Shown here: positions 20,342 to 29,855 of the stretch, piece after piece
Position numbering within the stretch: position 1 is the first letter of the stretch
Layout of the letters: each line of letters begins with the position of its first letter
Assembly (NCBI GenBank): GCA_021847105.1
Contig: JAJZUT010000016.1
Coordinates: forward strand, 1 to 64,000
DNA: 64,000 nt
Direction of reading: 5' to 3'
Source: Pseudomonadota bacterium
GTDB lineage: Bacteria; Pseudomonadota; Gammaproteobacteria; Steroidobacterales; Steroidobacteraceae
Program-made: the position numbers and the translations under genes
The notes under the pieces: model-generated
What the model was told of the DNA's origin: nothing
What the model saw: only the letters and a program-made list of their open reading frames with translations
Databases searched by the model: none

Positions 20342-21559
20342 TCAGTACGGTCGTCGGACTTCGGTGCGGGCACCAAGCTTCATCCGCCGGGCGGCGAGGA
20401 AATTCAATAGCACGCGGGCGGTCTCCTCACTGCGCTCAAGCGGGGCGAAATGGGCGGCGCCCTCAATAACCCCGCCCGCGATGTCGGTTCCAACCTGTTG
20501 GAAGGTCTCCAGCGTCCGCCGCTCAAAGCAGTGCTCCCCACCCAGGGCGAGGACGGGAATGGCAAGCTTGTTTGCGTAGTGCGGCGTCAAGTCGACAATA
20601 TCCTTCGGAATCGTTCGGTAGAACCCGAAGCCCGAGGTCAGCGCGCCTGGCCGAGCGAAGGCACGCTCCACTTCAGCGCGGTCCTCGAGCGTCACTTCGC
20701 TGTTCGGCTCGACGAAGATGTCCCAAAGTGCGCGCACATACTCTCGCTCGCGCCCAGCGGTGAGCATCTCCGGAACATCGGGCGCCATATGGAAGGGGAA
20801 GAACCAAAACTTGCCCTCGTCTCCGCGTGCTTTGACGTCGATGCCCGGGAGCAGCGTCTCGATCGCGGTGAGGGTGGCTACACGGTCACGGTGCCCGGCA
20901 GCGAGCGCATAGGCAACCTGGCCGCCGAAGTCGTGGCCCACGACATGCACGCCGCCGACATCGAGGGCATCGAGTAGCGCGATCATGTCGGAGGCCAACG
21001 TCACTTTGTCGTAGCCTGCACCGGTCCCCTCGCTTTCCCCGAAGCCGCGCAGGTCCGGGGCGATCACCCGGTAGTGGTTGGCCAGATGCGGCATGATACG
21101 GCTCCAAATCGCCCATGTCTCCAGCATGCCGGGCACGAGGAGAACCGGCTCGCCCTGACCGCCCTCTACGAGGGTGAGCTTCAGCCGGTTCGCCACGACT
21201 TGGCGCCGTGCGAATCGATCCCAGAATGCGGCGCCCGGATAGTCGCGCGGTGGCGCCTCCGCCGGGCCGATCTGGAAGGCCTCGGTAAATATTCCGGGCT
21301 CGGCTGTCCCTAAGGCCTCCAAGCCCTGGCGGCTCGTCTGCGCACCTTCGTTGTGGGTCACCGCTGTGTCGAACGCCTCGCGGCTCGCCCATCGCCCTTC
21401 GACCAGGACGCGGCCGTCACTGCCTTCCAGCACCCTCATCGACCGGAACCCCGGGTTGGCCGCCAGCCTGGGCGCCTCTTCGCGCATCGCCCTGATCAAG
21501 CGCGCCTGGTTCTCAGGGGTCTCTGTACGCCAGACGTTGTAGAAGAGCGTGTCAGTCAT
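20342..21559 (-). CDS. ABM-like domain fused to an alpha/beta hydrolase
   Basis: This 405-residue protein has an N-terminal ABM-type barrel (about 1-95, RTETPENQARLIRAMREEAP). A full alpha/beta hydrolase follows (about 125-395), with oxyanion region VPGMLETWAIWS, the elbow GHDFGG and late His in EGAAHFAPLE. Asp rather than Ser at the elbow is the epoxide hydrolase/haloalkane dehalogenase arrangement. The start ATG at 21559 overlaps the enoyl-CoA hydratase-like gene by 8 bp; a longer frame to 21748 only reads through that gene. The fusion suggests one enzyme that handles a substrate first oxidised then hydrolysed. Exact reaction unknown. Confidence 0.75.
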   Translation of the reverse strand: MTDTLFYNVWRTETPENQARLIRAMREEAPRLAANPGFRSMRVLEGSDGRVLVEGRWASREAFDTAVTHNEGAQTSRQGLEALGTAEPGIFTEAFQIGPAEAPPRDYPGAAFWDRFARRQVVANRLKLTLVEGGQGEPVLLVPGMLETWAIWSRIMPHLANHYRVIAPDLRGFGESEGTGAGYDKVTLASDMIALLDALDVGGVHVVGHDFGGQVAYALAAGHRDRVATLTAIETLLPGIDVKARGDEGKFWFFPFHMAPDVPEMLTAGREREYVRALWDIFVEPNSEVTLEDRAEVERAFARPGALTSGFGFYRTIPKDIVDLTPHYANKLAIPVLALGGEHCFERRTLETFQQVGTDIAGGVIEGAAHFAPLERSEETARVLLNFLAARRMKLGARTEVRRPY

Positions 21560-22316
21560 GGTTTCGTGGGTCTCGTTGACGGGCGAGGAAGGCATGCATG
21601 CGCTGCGACTGCTCGGGCCCGAACAAGGCGGGGAAGCGCTCTTCCTCGAACCGGTTGATGTCGGCCGGGTCGCGATTCCAACCATGGATCGCAGCAGCCT
21701 TGATAGCTGCCACCGAGGCTGCGCGGGTCGGGGATACTCGTCGTGCAAAGATCCGGGCCGAATCGAGCGCGCCGCCGCGATCCACTGTTTCGAGCACCAA
21801 GCCGTACGCCTTGGCAGTTTCCGCGTCGATGACCGCCGCTGTAAACATCATCTCGAGCGCCCGCATGTATCCGACCCGTCGGGCAAGCCGCCAGCTGCCG
21901 CCAAAGGCGGGCATGACTCCGCCCAGGGCTTCGATCTGGCCGAAGCTCGCGCCGCGCCCGGCAAACGCGAGATCGCAGGCGAGCACCAGTTCGCAACCGC
22001 CGCCCAGCGCTGCGCCTTCGATCGCCGCCACCACGGGGAACGGCAAAGCTTCCAGCGCCGCCGCAAGCGCATGCCCGGACGCACTGAAATCGCGGGCCGC
22101 ATTCGCCGACATGTCGGCGAGTTCGGCTACGTTCACGAGGAACGCGAGCGGATGGTCTCCGGCGACAATAAGCGCGCGCAGGTCTTCGCGCCCTTTCAAT
22201 TCGTTCATCGCTTCCGTAAGGGCGTGCTTGCCGGCGACATCGACGCTGGTCGCCCGGTCGAGCTTGAGAATCGCAACGTCATCTTCGACGGTGACGGGGA
22301 AGCGAGAGGTGTTCAC
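21552..22316 (-). CDS. Enoyl-CoA hydratase/isomerase-family protein
   Basis: This 254-residue crotonase-fold protein has the two oxyanion-hole stretches LRALIVAGDHPLAFLVNVAE (about 50-75) and AIEGAALGGGCELVLACDLAFAG (about 95-120). The first stretch lacks the usual Gly-rich AFxAGAD signature (here AFLVNVAE), so typical hydratase chemistry is uncertain. The GTG start at 22316 overlaps the small upstream gene by 4 bp (GTGA). Gene order with the hydrolase fusion suggests one catabolic or biosynthetic pathway for an acyl or aromatic compound. The divergent LysR regulator at 22714 probably controls it. Confidence 0.75.
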   Translation of the reverse strand: MNTSRFPVTVEDDVAILKLDRATSVDVAGKHALTEAMNELKGREDLRALIVAGDHPLAFLVNVAELADMSANAARDFSASGHALAAALEALPFPVVAAIEGAALGGGCELVLACDLAFAGRGASFGQIEALGGVMPAFGGSWRLARRVGYMRALEMMFTAAVIDAETAKAYGLVLETVDRGGALDSARIFARRVSPTRAASVAAIKAAAIHGWNRDPADINRFEEERFPALFGPEQSQRMHAFLARQRDPRNHD

Positions 22317-22558
22317 GGCGCACCTCCAACGGGCGCGTACGTCGACTCGGCTCCGGCGAGATGCGACCGCCGCACTTCCTTGAGCCTGGCGAACCAAGCG
22401 TCGGACCCTTCGGGCAAGTAGTGCCACGCGTCGAGTTCGACCTGATCAGTATCGATTCTCAGGTTCCTGCGCATCGGTTCTCTTCCTTCCATCCACTTGG
22501 GCCCGTGCCTGACAATGCGAACGATCTCCTCGGCCGGTAAGTTGCTGGCGAACACCAC
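22313..22558 (-). CDS. Small hypothetical protein, first gene of the LysR-divergent operon
   Basis: An 81-residue frame reads VFASNLPAEEIVRIVRHGPK, ending YAPVGGAP. I recognise no family. It is soluble and rich in Arg and Trp/His without signal peptide. Its stop overlaps the start of the enoyl-CoA hydratase-like gene by 4 bp, which argues for real translation. It stands first in the operon facing the LysR gene. Whether it is a full protein or the tail of a longer decayed gene cannot be decided here. Confidence 0.5.
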   Translation of the reverse strand: MVFASNLPAEEIVRIVRHGPKWMEGREPMRRNLRIDTDQVELDAWHYLPEGSDAWFARLKEVRRSHLAGAESTYAPVGGAP

Positions 22559-22676
22559 ATTCAGAACTCCGTCGGGCCTTGCGGATGCGTGGGCGAAGGA
22601 CCATGAAGAGGCGGCCCCCGCAGTGCCGTAACACTCTCCAAATCGCGCTTGCGGATCAATGGGTCCAGGTGTAATG

Positions 22677-22699
22677 ATCGATGTCCGAATTGCATTGAT
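22677..22699. promoter_or_regulatory. Inverted repeat upstream of the LysR gene, candidate LysR operator
   Basis: ATCGATG (22677-22683) and CATTGAT (22693-22699) form an inverted repeat with one mismatch and a 9-bp centre. It lies 14 bp upstream of the LysR gene and 118 bp from the divergent small gene. Size and placement suit a LysR autoregulatory site for the divergent pair. The pattern is common by chance, so confidence is low. Confidence 0.35.
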
Positions 22700-22713
22700 C
22701 TGGACGTCGCCCC

Positions 22714-23601
22714 ATGGACCTGATTGGCATCGACGTCTTCCTGAATCTGGCCACGGAGCTTCACTTCGGACGGACCGCCGAGCGCCTGGGCTTGCCTCAG
22801 CCGAGGGTCAGCCGAATCATCCGCGGCCTGGAGAGTGAGGTCGGCGGCGCGCTGTTCGAACGGACCAGCCGGCGCGTGAGACTCACCCCTTTGGGCGCCC
22901 TTTTGCGCCAATCACTCAGTAAGCCATATGCCGATCTCAGGACCGCCTTCAATGAGGCCCGAGGCACCGCGCGAGGTCTCGGTGGCATCCTTCGCATCGG
23001 CGCGCTCGCCACCACGACCGGACCTGCGCTGACCCGGTTGATGGAGGCGTTCGAGCGGCGCGTCAAGTCCTGCAGGCTCGTATTTTCGGAAGTGGAGACG
23101 TTCGATCCATACCGAGCTTTGCGCGCCAACGAGATCGATGTGTTGGTTGCCTGGCTCGTCATCGACGAAACGGACCTCGTTGCGGGGCCGGTGCTGGACC
23201 TTCTCCCCCGCGTGGTCGCCGTCGCCGCGCGGCATCCGCTTGCAAAAAGGTCGTCCGTGTCGATCGAGGACATCGCGGACTATGGGGTGCCTTGGGCCGA
23301 ACCGCCGTTTCCTCCCGCGCTCATGGACGTCTTCAATCCACGGGTCACGCCCTCGGGAAAATCAATTCGGCGAATCCACTCAGTCAAATCGACGATCGAG
23401 ATCGCTCAGATGGTCGCTTCGGGAGCCGTCGTCCATTTCACTATCGAGGGCCTGGCGCTTTTCCAACGGCCCGACATTGTGTTGATCCCGGTTCGCGACA
23501 TGCCACCGCTCCCGCTGGGCCTCGTCTGGCGGCGCGCTGACGAAAACCAGCGTATCCGAGTGCTAGCAAAGATTGCCGGGAGCCTTCGAAACGGGAGTTG
23601 A
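22714..23601 (+). CDS. LysR-family transcriptional regulator
   Basis: This 295-residue protein has an N-terminal winged helix (DVFLNLATELHFGRTAERLG, then RVSRIIRGLESEVGG, about 7-62) and an effector-binding domain (90-290). It has the normal LysR length with no break. It is divergent from the operon 22558-20019 across a 155-bp intergenic region holding an inverted repeat at 22677. By the usual LysR layout it controls that operon in response to a pathway metabolite. The effector is unknown. Confidence 0.9.
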   Translation: MDLIGIDVFLNLATELHFGRTAERLGLPQPRVSRIIRGLESEVGGALFERTSRRVRLTPLGALLRQSLSKPYADLRTAFNEARGTARGLGGILRIGALATTTGPALTRLMEAFERRVKSCRLVFSEVETFDPYRALRANEIDVLVAWLVIDETDLVAGPVLDLLPRVVAVAARHPLAKRSSVSIEDIADYGVPWAEPPFPPALMDVFNPRVTPSGKSIRRIHSVKSTIEIAQMVASGAVVHFTIEGLALFQRPDIVLIPVRDMPPLPLGLVWRRADENQRIRVLAKIAGSLRNGS

Positions 23602-24126
23602 ACGGCAATGGGGGCTCAAATGGGGGCATCTGCCATTGCCTTCCGCAAGAGTTATCGAAAACTCAAGGACCGACGAAAAGATGTTAGGGCTACACGGGCG
23701 ATCAATGCAGCGTTGCTGGGCGGCGGGGGGCGGACGACTCTGGCGCGGCCCCGCGGTCGTGCACGGCGGCTTGTTATTCGGCCCTGCGGTGCATATAGAG
23801 GGATGATCGCGTGAACGCGAACTTGTGCCGGATGCGTAAATTTTTGGTGAAGCTTGTGGCGGATGGGGGCCGAGTGTTGCGCGGATCATGGTCCGGCCAC
23901 AGGCAAGTCGTTGTTCTTATTTGCGGCGGACTTGCAGCTCATCCGTTAACCCACATAAATTTATTTGCCCCAGGCGCGTGGATCATTGCGGACCTGGATA
24001 TCTCTCTTCGTATATTCGGGTGTGAAGGAGATGTGCTCCATTTCTCCAATGTCACATCGGTCAGTGGCGTTCCATCGTCAATGACTGGCAGACTGTGAAT
24101 CGCTCCATCATCAGTTCTGCAGACGC
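23602..24126. other. Intergenic region without a supported gene
   Basis: Several short frames occur in both strands, but none has a ribosome binding site with a recognisable protein. The stretch lies between the end of the LysR gene and the end of the dioxygenase gene, which are convergent. I see no strong terminator hairpin. Confidence 0.5.
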
Positions 24127-25179
24127 TTAGCCCGATACTGCTTGTGCCGCGGAGCGCTCCTTCTCCATGCCGCGAAACTCCACGAACGAAGTGATTCGAT
24201 TCCACAGGTAATCGCCGAACTGGAACGGTTCAAATGCGTCCGCCCGGTCAATTGGTAAGGGTGAAATCATCGCGTCGGCGCGCGCTTCGTAAAAGAAGGG
24301 TATGGAAAAGCGCTCAACGCCGTTGCCGAGAACCCGGTGTTCCGTGGCGCGGATCCGGCCGGCCGACCATTTCTCGAGTACCTGACCGAAATTGACTACA
24401 AGTGTGCCTTCAACGGGAGGCACATCAATCCAGGCTCCACTCCGTAAACGAGCCTGCAGGCCGGCAACGCCGTCCTGCGTCAGTAGCGTGATAAAGCCCG
24501 AATCGGTATGCGGTGCGCCGACGATCCGCTGGCGAGCTGGATCTGACGAGATCTGAATTGCCGGATCGGCGAGCGCCGCTAATTCCGCGGCGTGACGTGG
24601 CGGGTAGCGAATCATTCGTAGCGTCGACAGTCCATGATGGAACGAGGCATCAAAATAGCCGGCATCCACGCCGAGACCGCGTGCCAAGGATCTCATCACG
24701 GCCTGGGCAACACGCTCCATGGCCCGGTAATAGGTGGCGACTGCCATGCGCCAACCTGGAAGAGCGTCATCGTCCGGTAGGGGAGTGCGCTCGCGCAAGG
24801 GATCACCCACTTCGATCAGCGCGTGTCCGTGGGCAACGTCACCCCCGATATCGATGCCCTCCTTAAACGTCAGATTGCCAGGTTGGGCCGGAAACCAGCC
24901 GCGGTAGATATTCGGGTTCTCCGGAACAAATTTCCGGCGGCACAAGCGCCGCTTTTGAGCGTCGTCCATCCCGAATATCGCGAGCAAGCGAGCTCTGCCG
25001 GAAGCGTCAAGCATCGCTTCTTCGGGCACTCCGCGAATGGAGACGAACCCGACATCCCGGGCGGCAGCCGAAAGCGCATGATCGACAGGTGCCGCTGTCT
25101 CGGGATAGGTCTCAAACAATGGTCCGACATCGACGAACGGAATTCGAGGTGCCTCGCGAGGAGCGATAACGTCAATCAT
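24127..25179 (-). CDS. 2-oxoglutarate/Fe(II)-dependent dioxygenase (isopenicillin N synthase-like)
   Basis: This 350-residue protein has the N-terminal DIOX region (RIPFVDVGPLFETYP, RDVGFVSIRGVP) and a double-stranded beta-helix C-terminus. The iron ligands are H-x-D in GAPHTDSGFITLL and a distal His in ATEHRVLG, and the 2-oxoglutarate-binding Arg is in RFSIPFF. It couples oxidation of a small substrate to decarboxylation of 2-oxoglutarate. It is transcribed alone, with a long gap upstream and a convergent LysR gene downstream, so context does not name the substrate. All ligands are present and the length is normal. Confidence 0.85.
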   Translation of the reverse strand: MIDVIAPREAPRIPFVDVGPLFETYPETAAPVDHALSAAARDVGFVSIRGVPEEAMLDASGRARLLAIFGMDDAQKRRLCRRKFVPENPNIYRGWFPAQPGNLTFKEGIDIGGDVAHGHALIEVGDPLRERTPLPDDDALPGWRMAVATYYRAMERVAQAVMRSLARGLGVDAGYFDASFHHGLSTLRMIRYPPRHAAELAALADPAIQISSDPARQRIVGAPHTDSGFITLLTQDGVAGLQARLRSGAWIDVPPVEGTLVVNFGQVLEKWSAGRIRATEHRVLGNGVERFSIPFFYEARADAMISPLPIDRADAFEPFQFGDYLWNRITSFVEFRGMEKERSAAQAVSG

Positions 25180-26199
25180 GCTTATGCTCTATTGCAGCGT
25201 GATCGTAGTTGAATCACTCACTGGTTCACGAAATTCGGCAATCCTGACGAGCTTCACGCACCAGAATACAAGGCTGTCTTGCCCAGAGCAATGGGCCTCC
25301 TGGAGAGTCTCCACCCGAACCCTAAGTGCTGCGGATTCGTTGATTCACGCACCGCCAAATTCCGTATAAAGCACATGCACGCCGGTGGGAGCGCAGGCTG
25401 AGCTGAAGCGATTGATGTATGACCAAAAAAGCGAAATCTGTATTGCCTCTCGATCGACCGGCATGACGGTCTCTCACCGGAAGCGGACGCCAACTGCGGA
25501 CCCGCGCCAGCCAACGGGGCATTTCCATGGTGGCAGGCGTTACTGGAAGTGCGTCGAGCGGAGTCGCGGAGTTTTTTCTCCGTTGAGCCGAAACGTGCAG
25601 TAGGGAGCCTGCATCAGCCGCCCAAAGCCAACGTTTTGTGGCGCGCTTAAATTGAGCCGGATAGCCGTTCCGGCATGGGGTGAGAAATCCAAAGGGTTCC
25701 ACCATCCCGGCTCAATGCCGTGCGCGGCTCTTGCGCACAGTGTGCCGATCCAATCGGCCGACCGCATGTAGATGTCGGCACGTGACCAAAAGTCATCGCA
25801 GGTCTCATCTTGCGTGCAGCTTCCGTGACTGCCTGGCAAGCGACCCGCGAAATTCGGTGTGTGGCGTGGAAATGCGGCCCAACATGCGCAATCCCCGACC
25901 AAAATGTCTCTCTCCGGGCTCGATCGAAGTCGGTAGGAGAGCCGACGATCTGAGCAGAACTCCGCACTGGCAGACCGATCGGTCTTGACGAACAGCATTT
26001 GTCACCACACGGTCGCCAACGACGTCACAGCAAGCGGCGCGGAACTGCCTGCGGCTACACCGGGCGCTGGCACTGGATCAATCCGAGGGAAGGCGCCAAC
26101 TGGCTTAGCAGGAGGACAGTGCGTATCTCACGCCGGCGAGTCAACCCATACGCTGACCGGGTAAACTCGTCCTGTGTGACCAAGTCATCAGAGGCGCAG
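25180..26199. other. Intergenic region of about 1 kb without a supported gene
   Basis: Frames up to 152 codons exist (for example minus strand 25540-25998), but they overlap one another, show no family motif and have no clear ribosome binding site. The base composition is somewhat more A+T-rich than the neighbouring genes. It separates two divergent genes, the dioxygenase and a secreted hydrolase, so promoters for both should lie here. It may also hold decayed DNA. Confidence 0.4.
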
Positions 26200-27459
26200 A
26201 TGATCAGATTCCTGACCGTATTGATCCTTTCTTGTCTGTCCTGGAGCGCATCCGCGGCGAATGTCAGAGTCACGCCGCTCGGTACCGAGTCCGTACTGCA
26301 GCTCGATGGGATGCTGACGAGTGGGCGAGCGCACTTTTTACCACCAGCGGTCCGACCAGCGGGCTATCGATGGCCCGGATACGTACGAGCAAAATACCCG
26401 GTCCGAATCTACCGCGTCGAGTATCGATCTGCGATTCCTGAACGGACCGGAAAGTCAGAAGAAGCGTCCGGACTCATTGCTATCCCAATCATTCCGGGGG
26501 CAAGCTCCATGCCGTTGCTCTCTTACCAGCACGGGACGGTGTTCGGCCGATACCAAGTTCCATCCTATGCGTTCTCCAAGACCAATCCGTCCGGATACCC
26601 GCAGTACTCGGGTGCATTTGAGACACGCCTCATGGTTGCACAGTACGCAGGTCAGGGCTACGTGGTAATCGCGCCAGACTATTTTGGACTCGGCGATTCG
26701 AGCGGACCCGAGGCGTACATGGTCAAGCGCAGCGAACAGCGTGCCTGCCTCGACTTATACCGGGCCGCATTGACGTTCTTGGCGAGACGCGGAATCCGAC
26801 CGTCACGTCTATTCCTCGCGGGCTGGTCTCAGGGCGGGCTCGTGACCACGGCGTTTCTTGAAAAGCTGCAGTCGCTCGACATCACTGTGACCGCTGCTTT
26901 TACTGCGGCGTCACCGAATGATCCGTTCGCGACCCTGAATGCCTGGCTTTATCATCCGACTGCGCGTGATCCCGTTTGGGAAAATGCGATCATCGCACTC
27001 TCGGTCTTCTCCTATCAGTATTACGAGTCGGCGCCGGGATTGGCGAAGAGCATCATCCGGCCGAAGTATTACGCGGCCTTTAAGCGCATCTACACGCGCA
27101 ATTACCGCAACATGGGAGATCTTTACGCAATCCTCGCACATATCGCGCAACACCGCGGAGGGCTGCTCGCGTACTTGCGCGCCCCCTATGCAAGTCCTAC
27201 TTATCTTGCGGACTCGAGATTCGGAAAATATCTGGCGAAATCGGAGACTTATCGAGAGCTGTTTGAGGCGCCCGTTCGAATGTATTACGGGACCCAAGAC
27301 CAAGTGATCCGTGTTCCGTTGGCGCAACTCGCGGCCCGATATCAGCGTGCGATGGGCGGTCGTAGCATTCGCTTGGAGGAGGTTCCCGATGCCAATCACC
27401 GGGGAACATTCCTCGCGGCGGCGGCGGGCTCCCTGGCCTGGTTCAATGGATTTCGGTAG
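26200..27459 (+). CDS. Secreted alpha/beta hydrolase (lipase/esterase-like)
   Basis: This 419-residue protein starts with a signal peptide (MIRFLTVLILSCLSWSASA, cleavage near 19). The hydrolase fold shows the nucleophile elbow GWSQGG, an acid in YGTQDQVI and a late His in DANHRGT. The pattern resembles secretory lipases and large bacterial esterases that act on lipids or esters outside the cytoplasm. The frame is open 67 codons further upstream, but only ATG 26200 gives a signal peptide. It is transcribed alone. Substrate cannot be told from the sequence. Confidence 0.75.
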   Translation: MIRFLTVLILSCLSWSASAANVRVTPLGTESVLQLDGMLTSGRAHFLPPAVRPAGYRWPGYVRAKYPVRIYRVEYRSAIPERTGKSEEASGLIAIPIIPGASSMPLLSYQHGTVFGRYQVPSYAFSKTNPSGYPQYSGAFETRLMVAQYAGQGYVVIAPDYFGLGDSSGPEAYMVKRSEQRACLDLYRAALTFLARRGIRPSRLFLAGWSQGGLVTTAFLEKLQSLDITVTAAFTAASPNDPFATLNAWLYHPTARDPVWENAIIALSVFSYQYYESAPGLAKSIIRPKYYAAFKRIYTRNYRNMGDLYAILAHIAQHRGGLLAYLRAPYASPTYLADSRFGKYLAKSETYRELFEAPVRMYYGTQDQVIRVPLAQLAARYQRAMGGRSIRLEEVPDANHRGTFLAAAAGSLAWFNGFR

Positions 27460-27888
27460 CGGGAGATGCCGATCCGAGCGGTGAGGCGGTCGCAATCCAG
27501 AGTCCGTGGGGGAGTTCACTGCCCCGCATCCGGGCAGTCCTACTGCACGACGGCGGTTCCAAAAAGGGTGCGGTGAAGTGGTGGCTCGAGTCCAGTACAT
27601 CGCGCGTGAGCACCTGAATCGCCGTCGACAGCACAGGGTGAGCGCTGCCGTCCGTACTGACCTCCGCGGCCCCGGTTGGAGAAGCTCCGATTCTGTGGAG
27701 CGGTCCCCTTAAGCGCGAGCGCGTGACTCTTCGATCACAGAGAACGAGGTCACATCATCTGGACTGAGTTCCCGACCGAAGCTGATCAATATCAGGAACT
27801 GCACGAAGTACGTATATGTCTGCAAGTGCTGCAAGTTAGGGTGAGCTTGATTGCGCAGTAACTCAACCCCGGAACTTGTGAGGTCATC
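27460..27888. other. Intergenic region without a supported gene
   Basis: Short frames on both strands lack motifs and start signals. The promoter of the UrcA-type gene should lie in the distal part. No clear terminator hairpin follows the hydrolase gene. Confidence 0.45.
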
Positions 27889-28296
27889 ATGCAGAAGAGA
27901 ATTTCCTGCCGCTGGAGCGTGCCGGTACTGGCGACGCTCGGCTTGGCGCTTGCCGCATCCGCTGGAGCCACCAACCGGCTTGCGCCGGTGACGATGAGGG
28001 CCGCGCCAATCGTCAGCGTCACCGTTGGCCGGTCACGGCTCGGCGCGCCGATCGAAGTTTTGATGACGACCCGTGCCGTCAGCTATGCGGATCTCGACCT
28101 GGCGACCCGCTCGGGCGCCGCGATGCTGCGCCACCGCGTTCATGCGGCAGTATGGTCGGCCTGCCACCAGCTGAATGATGCCTCCGGTGCGGCGCAGCCA
28201 GATTTCTTCTCTTGCGCCAGAAAGACCGAAGCTCGTGCCATGCGGCAAGTTCGTCTAGCCGTCGCGGTCGCCCGGGCGCTTGAAAAGAAGGCGTGA
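27889..28296 (+). CDS. UrcA-family periplasmic protein
   Basis: This 135-residue protein has a signal peptide (RISCRWSVPVLATLGLALAA to about residue 27). It also has the UrcA signature: a V-x-YADLDL segment (AVSYADLDLATRSGAAML) followed by RVHAAVWSACHQL and a conserved Cys pair (SAC, FSC). UrcA proteins are small exported proteins common in Xanthomonadales and Sphingomonadales whose function is unknown. The presence of one supports the proposed lineage. It appears monocistronic. Confidence 0.75.
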   Translation: MQKRISCRWSVPVLATLGLALAASAGATNRLAPVTMRAAPIVSVTVGRSRLGAPIEVLMTTRAVSYADLDLATRSGAAMLRHRVHAAVWSACHQLNDASGAAQPDFFSCARKTEARAMRQVRLAVAVARALEKKA

Positions 28297-28693
28297 ACTT
28301 AAAGACCATCTCCCGCGTGGCGATTGCAGTGAAGTGATCGCTGCGTGCGGGGTGGTTTCCCTCGATAGGCCTTCTCGGCGAATTACGGTGCGATCGATGT
28401 CCACTACGGGATCCGACGTTACGATGCCGGAGTAGCGGGTTGGCCCACGAGCATTACGCTCCAATATCCGGCGAGAACGGATGTAGCGGCGAGCAGAAAT
28501 TGCGACACGGAGAGGCCTGACCGTTAGTGAATGGCTTGGATCTCGATATGAGCCTGCTGACTGCATTCGGGATATGCGTTGGCGCCGATGAGACACAGAA
28601 AAAGGGATGTCGCATGGGCTCGCGCGCGCTGCTGCATCCACGGCGGTGAGCCTGCTTATGCTGGAATCTCGACGGGCCGGAGCCTCATGAGGT
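28297..28693. other. Intergenic region without a supported gene
   Basis: The UrcA gene and the AI-2E permease gene converge here. A 188-codon minus-strand frame crosses the region and overlaps both genes, but has low-complexity Ser/Arg composition and no motif. I found no gene I can defend. Confidence 0.45.
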
Positions 28694-29746
28694 TCAGGCC
28701 GCTTGTTCTTCGCCGACAAAACGGATGAGCGCGAGAATAAAGCTGAGCAGGACCGGTCCGAGGACGATACCGAGAATTCCGAACGCACTAACCCCGCCGA
28801 TGGCGCCGACGAACACGGCAAGTGTCGATACGTTGGCTCGGTGCGCAGTCAGCAGTGGACGGACGATGTTCTCGACGAGTGCGATGCCAGCACCCCACAA
28901 TGCAAGGAAAATTGCGGCGCCCCAATGAGCCTCGACTAGAAGATAGAGAACTGCTGGGACAAGCACGAGCACCGAACCGGCGGGCAGAAGCGACGCCAGC
29001 ACGGCAATCACGCCGAACACAAGCGGTGAGGGTAGACCGGCCAACGCGAAGCCCGCGGCGACCAATAGCCCCTGGACGATGGCGGTAATGGTGGAGCCGT
29101 ACACAACCGCCCGCGTGATGTCTGCGAGGTATTTGAGCAGAGGGGTCCGTCGCTCGCTTGTCAGCGGAACCAGCGCGATGAACTGCCTGACGAAAACTGC
29201 ACCGTCGCGCAGAAAAAAGAACAGCATGAACAGCATCATGAAAAAGCTGATGACGGTCCCGAACAGGCCAAAGGCGACGTTTCCGCCGGCGGAGGCGGCG
29301 GACCTCAGCAAGGAGGCGGTTGCGCTGGTAATCCAGGCGTGAAGGTCGAGGGTGTTGGCTGGCAGAGACCCGGATATCCAGTCCATTGCCCGGCCAACCA
29401 GCGGATATTCTTGCAGGCGTGATATCAGGGCTGGAAAGCCGATGAACGGATGCCGATGGAGATAGCGGAGCAGGCTGAACGCTTGTTCGACGAAAATAAC
29501 GCCGAGCAGCGAAAGAGGTGCCAGCACGACGAAAGGAGTGGCGACAGTCAGAATGCCGGCAGATAACCACTCTTTGCCCTGCAGCCGAGTGGCAAGTCGC
29601 TTATGTACGGGGTGAAGCATGAATGCGAGCACCGTGGCCCAGCCAAGCGCGGCGCGCAGGGGAGCCAGCACCTCGAACAGCAGATAGCCGAGCGCTACCG
29701 TCGTCACGACCGCGAAAAATCGTCGGTAGAAAGGGGAGCTTGTCAT
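28694..29746 (-). CDS. AI-2E-family membrane permease
   Basis: This 350-residue integral membrane protein has about eight hydrophobic segments. The order is typical of the AI-2E/PerM family: two N-terminal segments, a long central extramembrane region, then a C-terminal bundle with SFFMMLFMLFFFLRDG and SLLPAGSVLVLVPAVLYLL. Members export small molecules or ions; most are uncharacterised. The frame extends to 29794, but ATG 29746 gives a short N-terminus before the first membrane helix. A second membrane-protein gene lies 109 bp upstream on the same strand. Confidence 0.85.
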   Translation of the reverse strand: MTSSPFYRRFFAVVTTVALGYLLFEVLAPLRAALGWATVLAFMLHPVHKRLATRLQGKEWLSAGILTVATPFVVLAPLSLLGVIFVEQAFSLLRYLHRHPFIGFPALISRLQEYPLVGRAMDWISGSLPANTLDLHAWITSATASLLRSAASAGGNVAFGLFGTVISFFMMLFMLFFFLRDGAVFVRQFIALVPLTSERRTPLLKYLADITRAVVYGSTITAIVQGLLVAAGFALAGLPSPLVFGVIAVLASLLPAGSVLVLVPAVLYLLVEAHWGAAIFLALWGAGIALVENIVRPLLTAHRANVSTLAVFVGAIGGVSAFGILGIVLGPVLLSFILALIRFVGEEQAA

Positions 29747-29855
29747 GGCATGAGAGCTGCAGTTGGCTTGCTGGCAGTGGCCGCCGATCCACATTTCTCC
29801 ACTGTCGATCAGCGCTCCATTTCGCAGTTGCCAGCGGCAGTGCGAACCTGGTGCG

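Noticed and set aside
25540..25998. 152-codon minus-strand frame in the 25.2-26.2 kb gap
   Set aside because: Overlaps other frames, no family pattern and no start signal; treated as noncoding.
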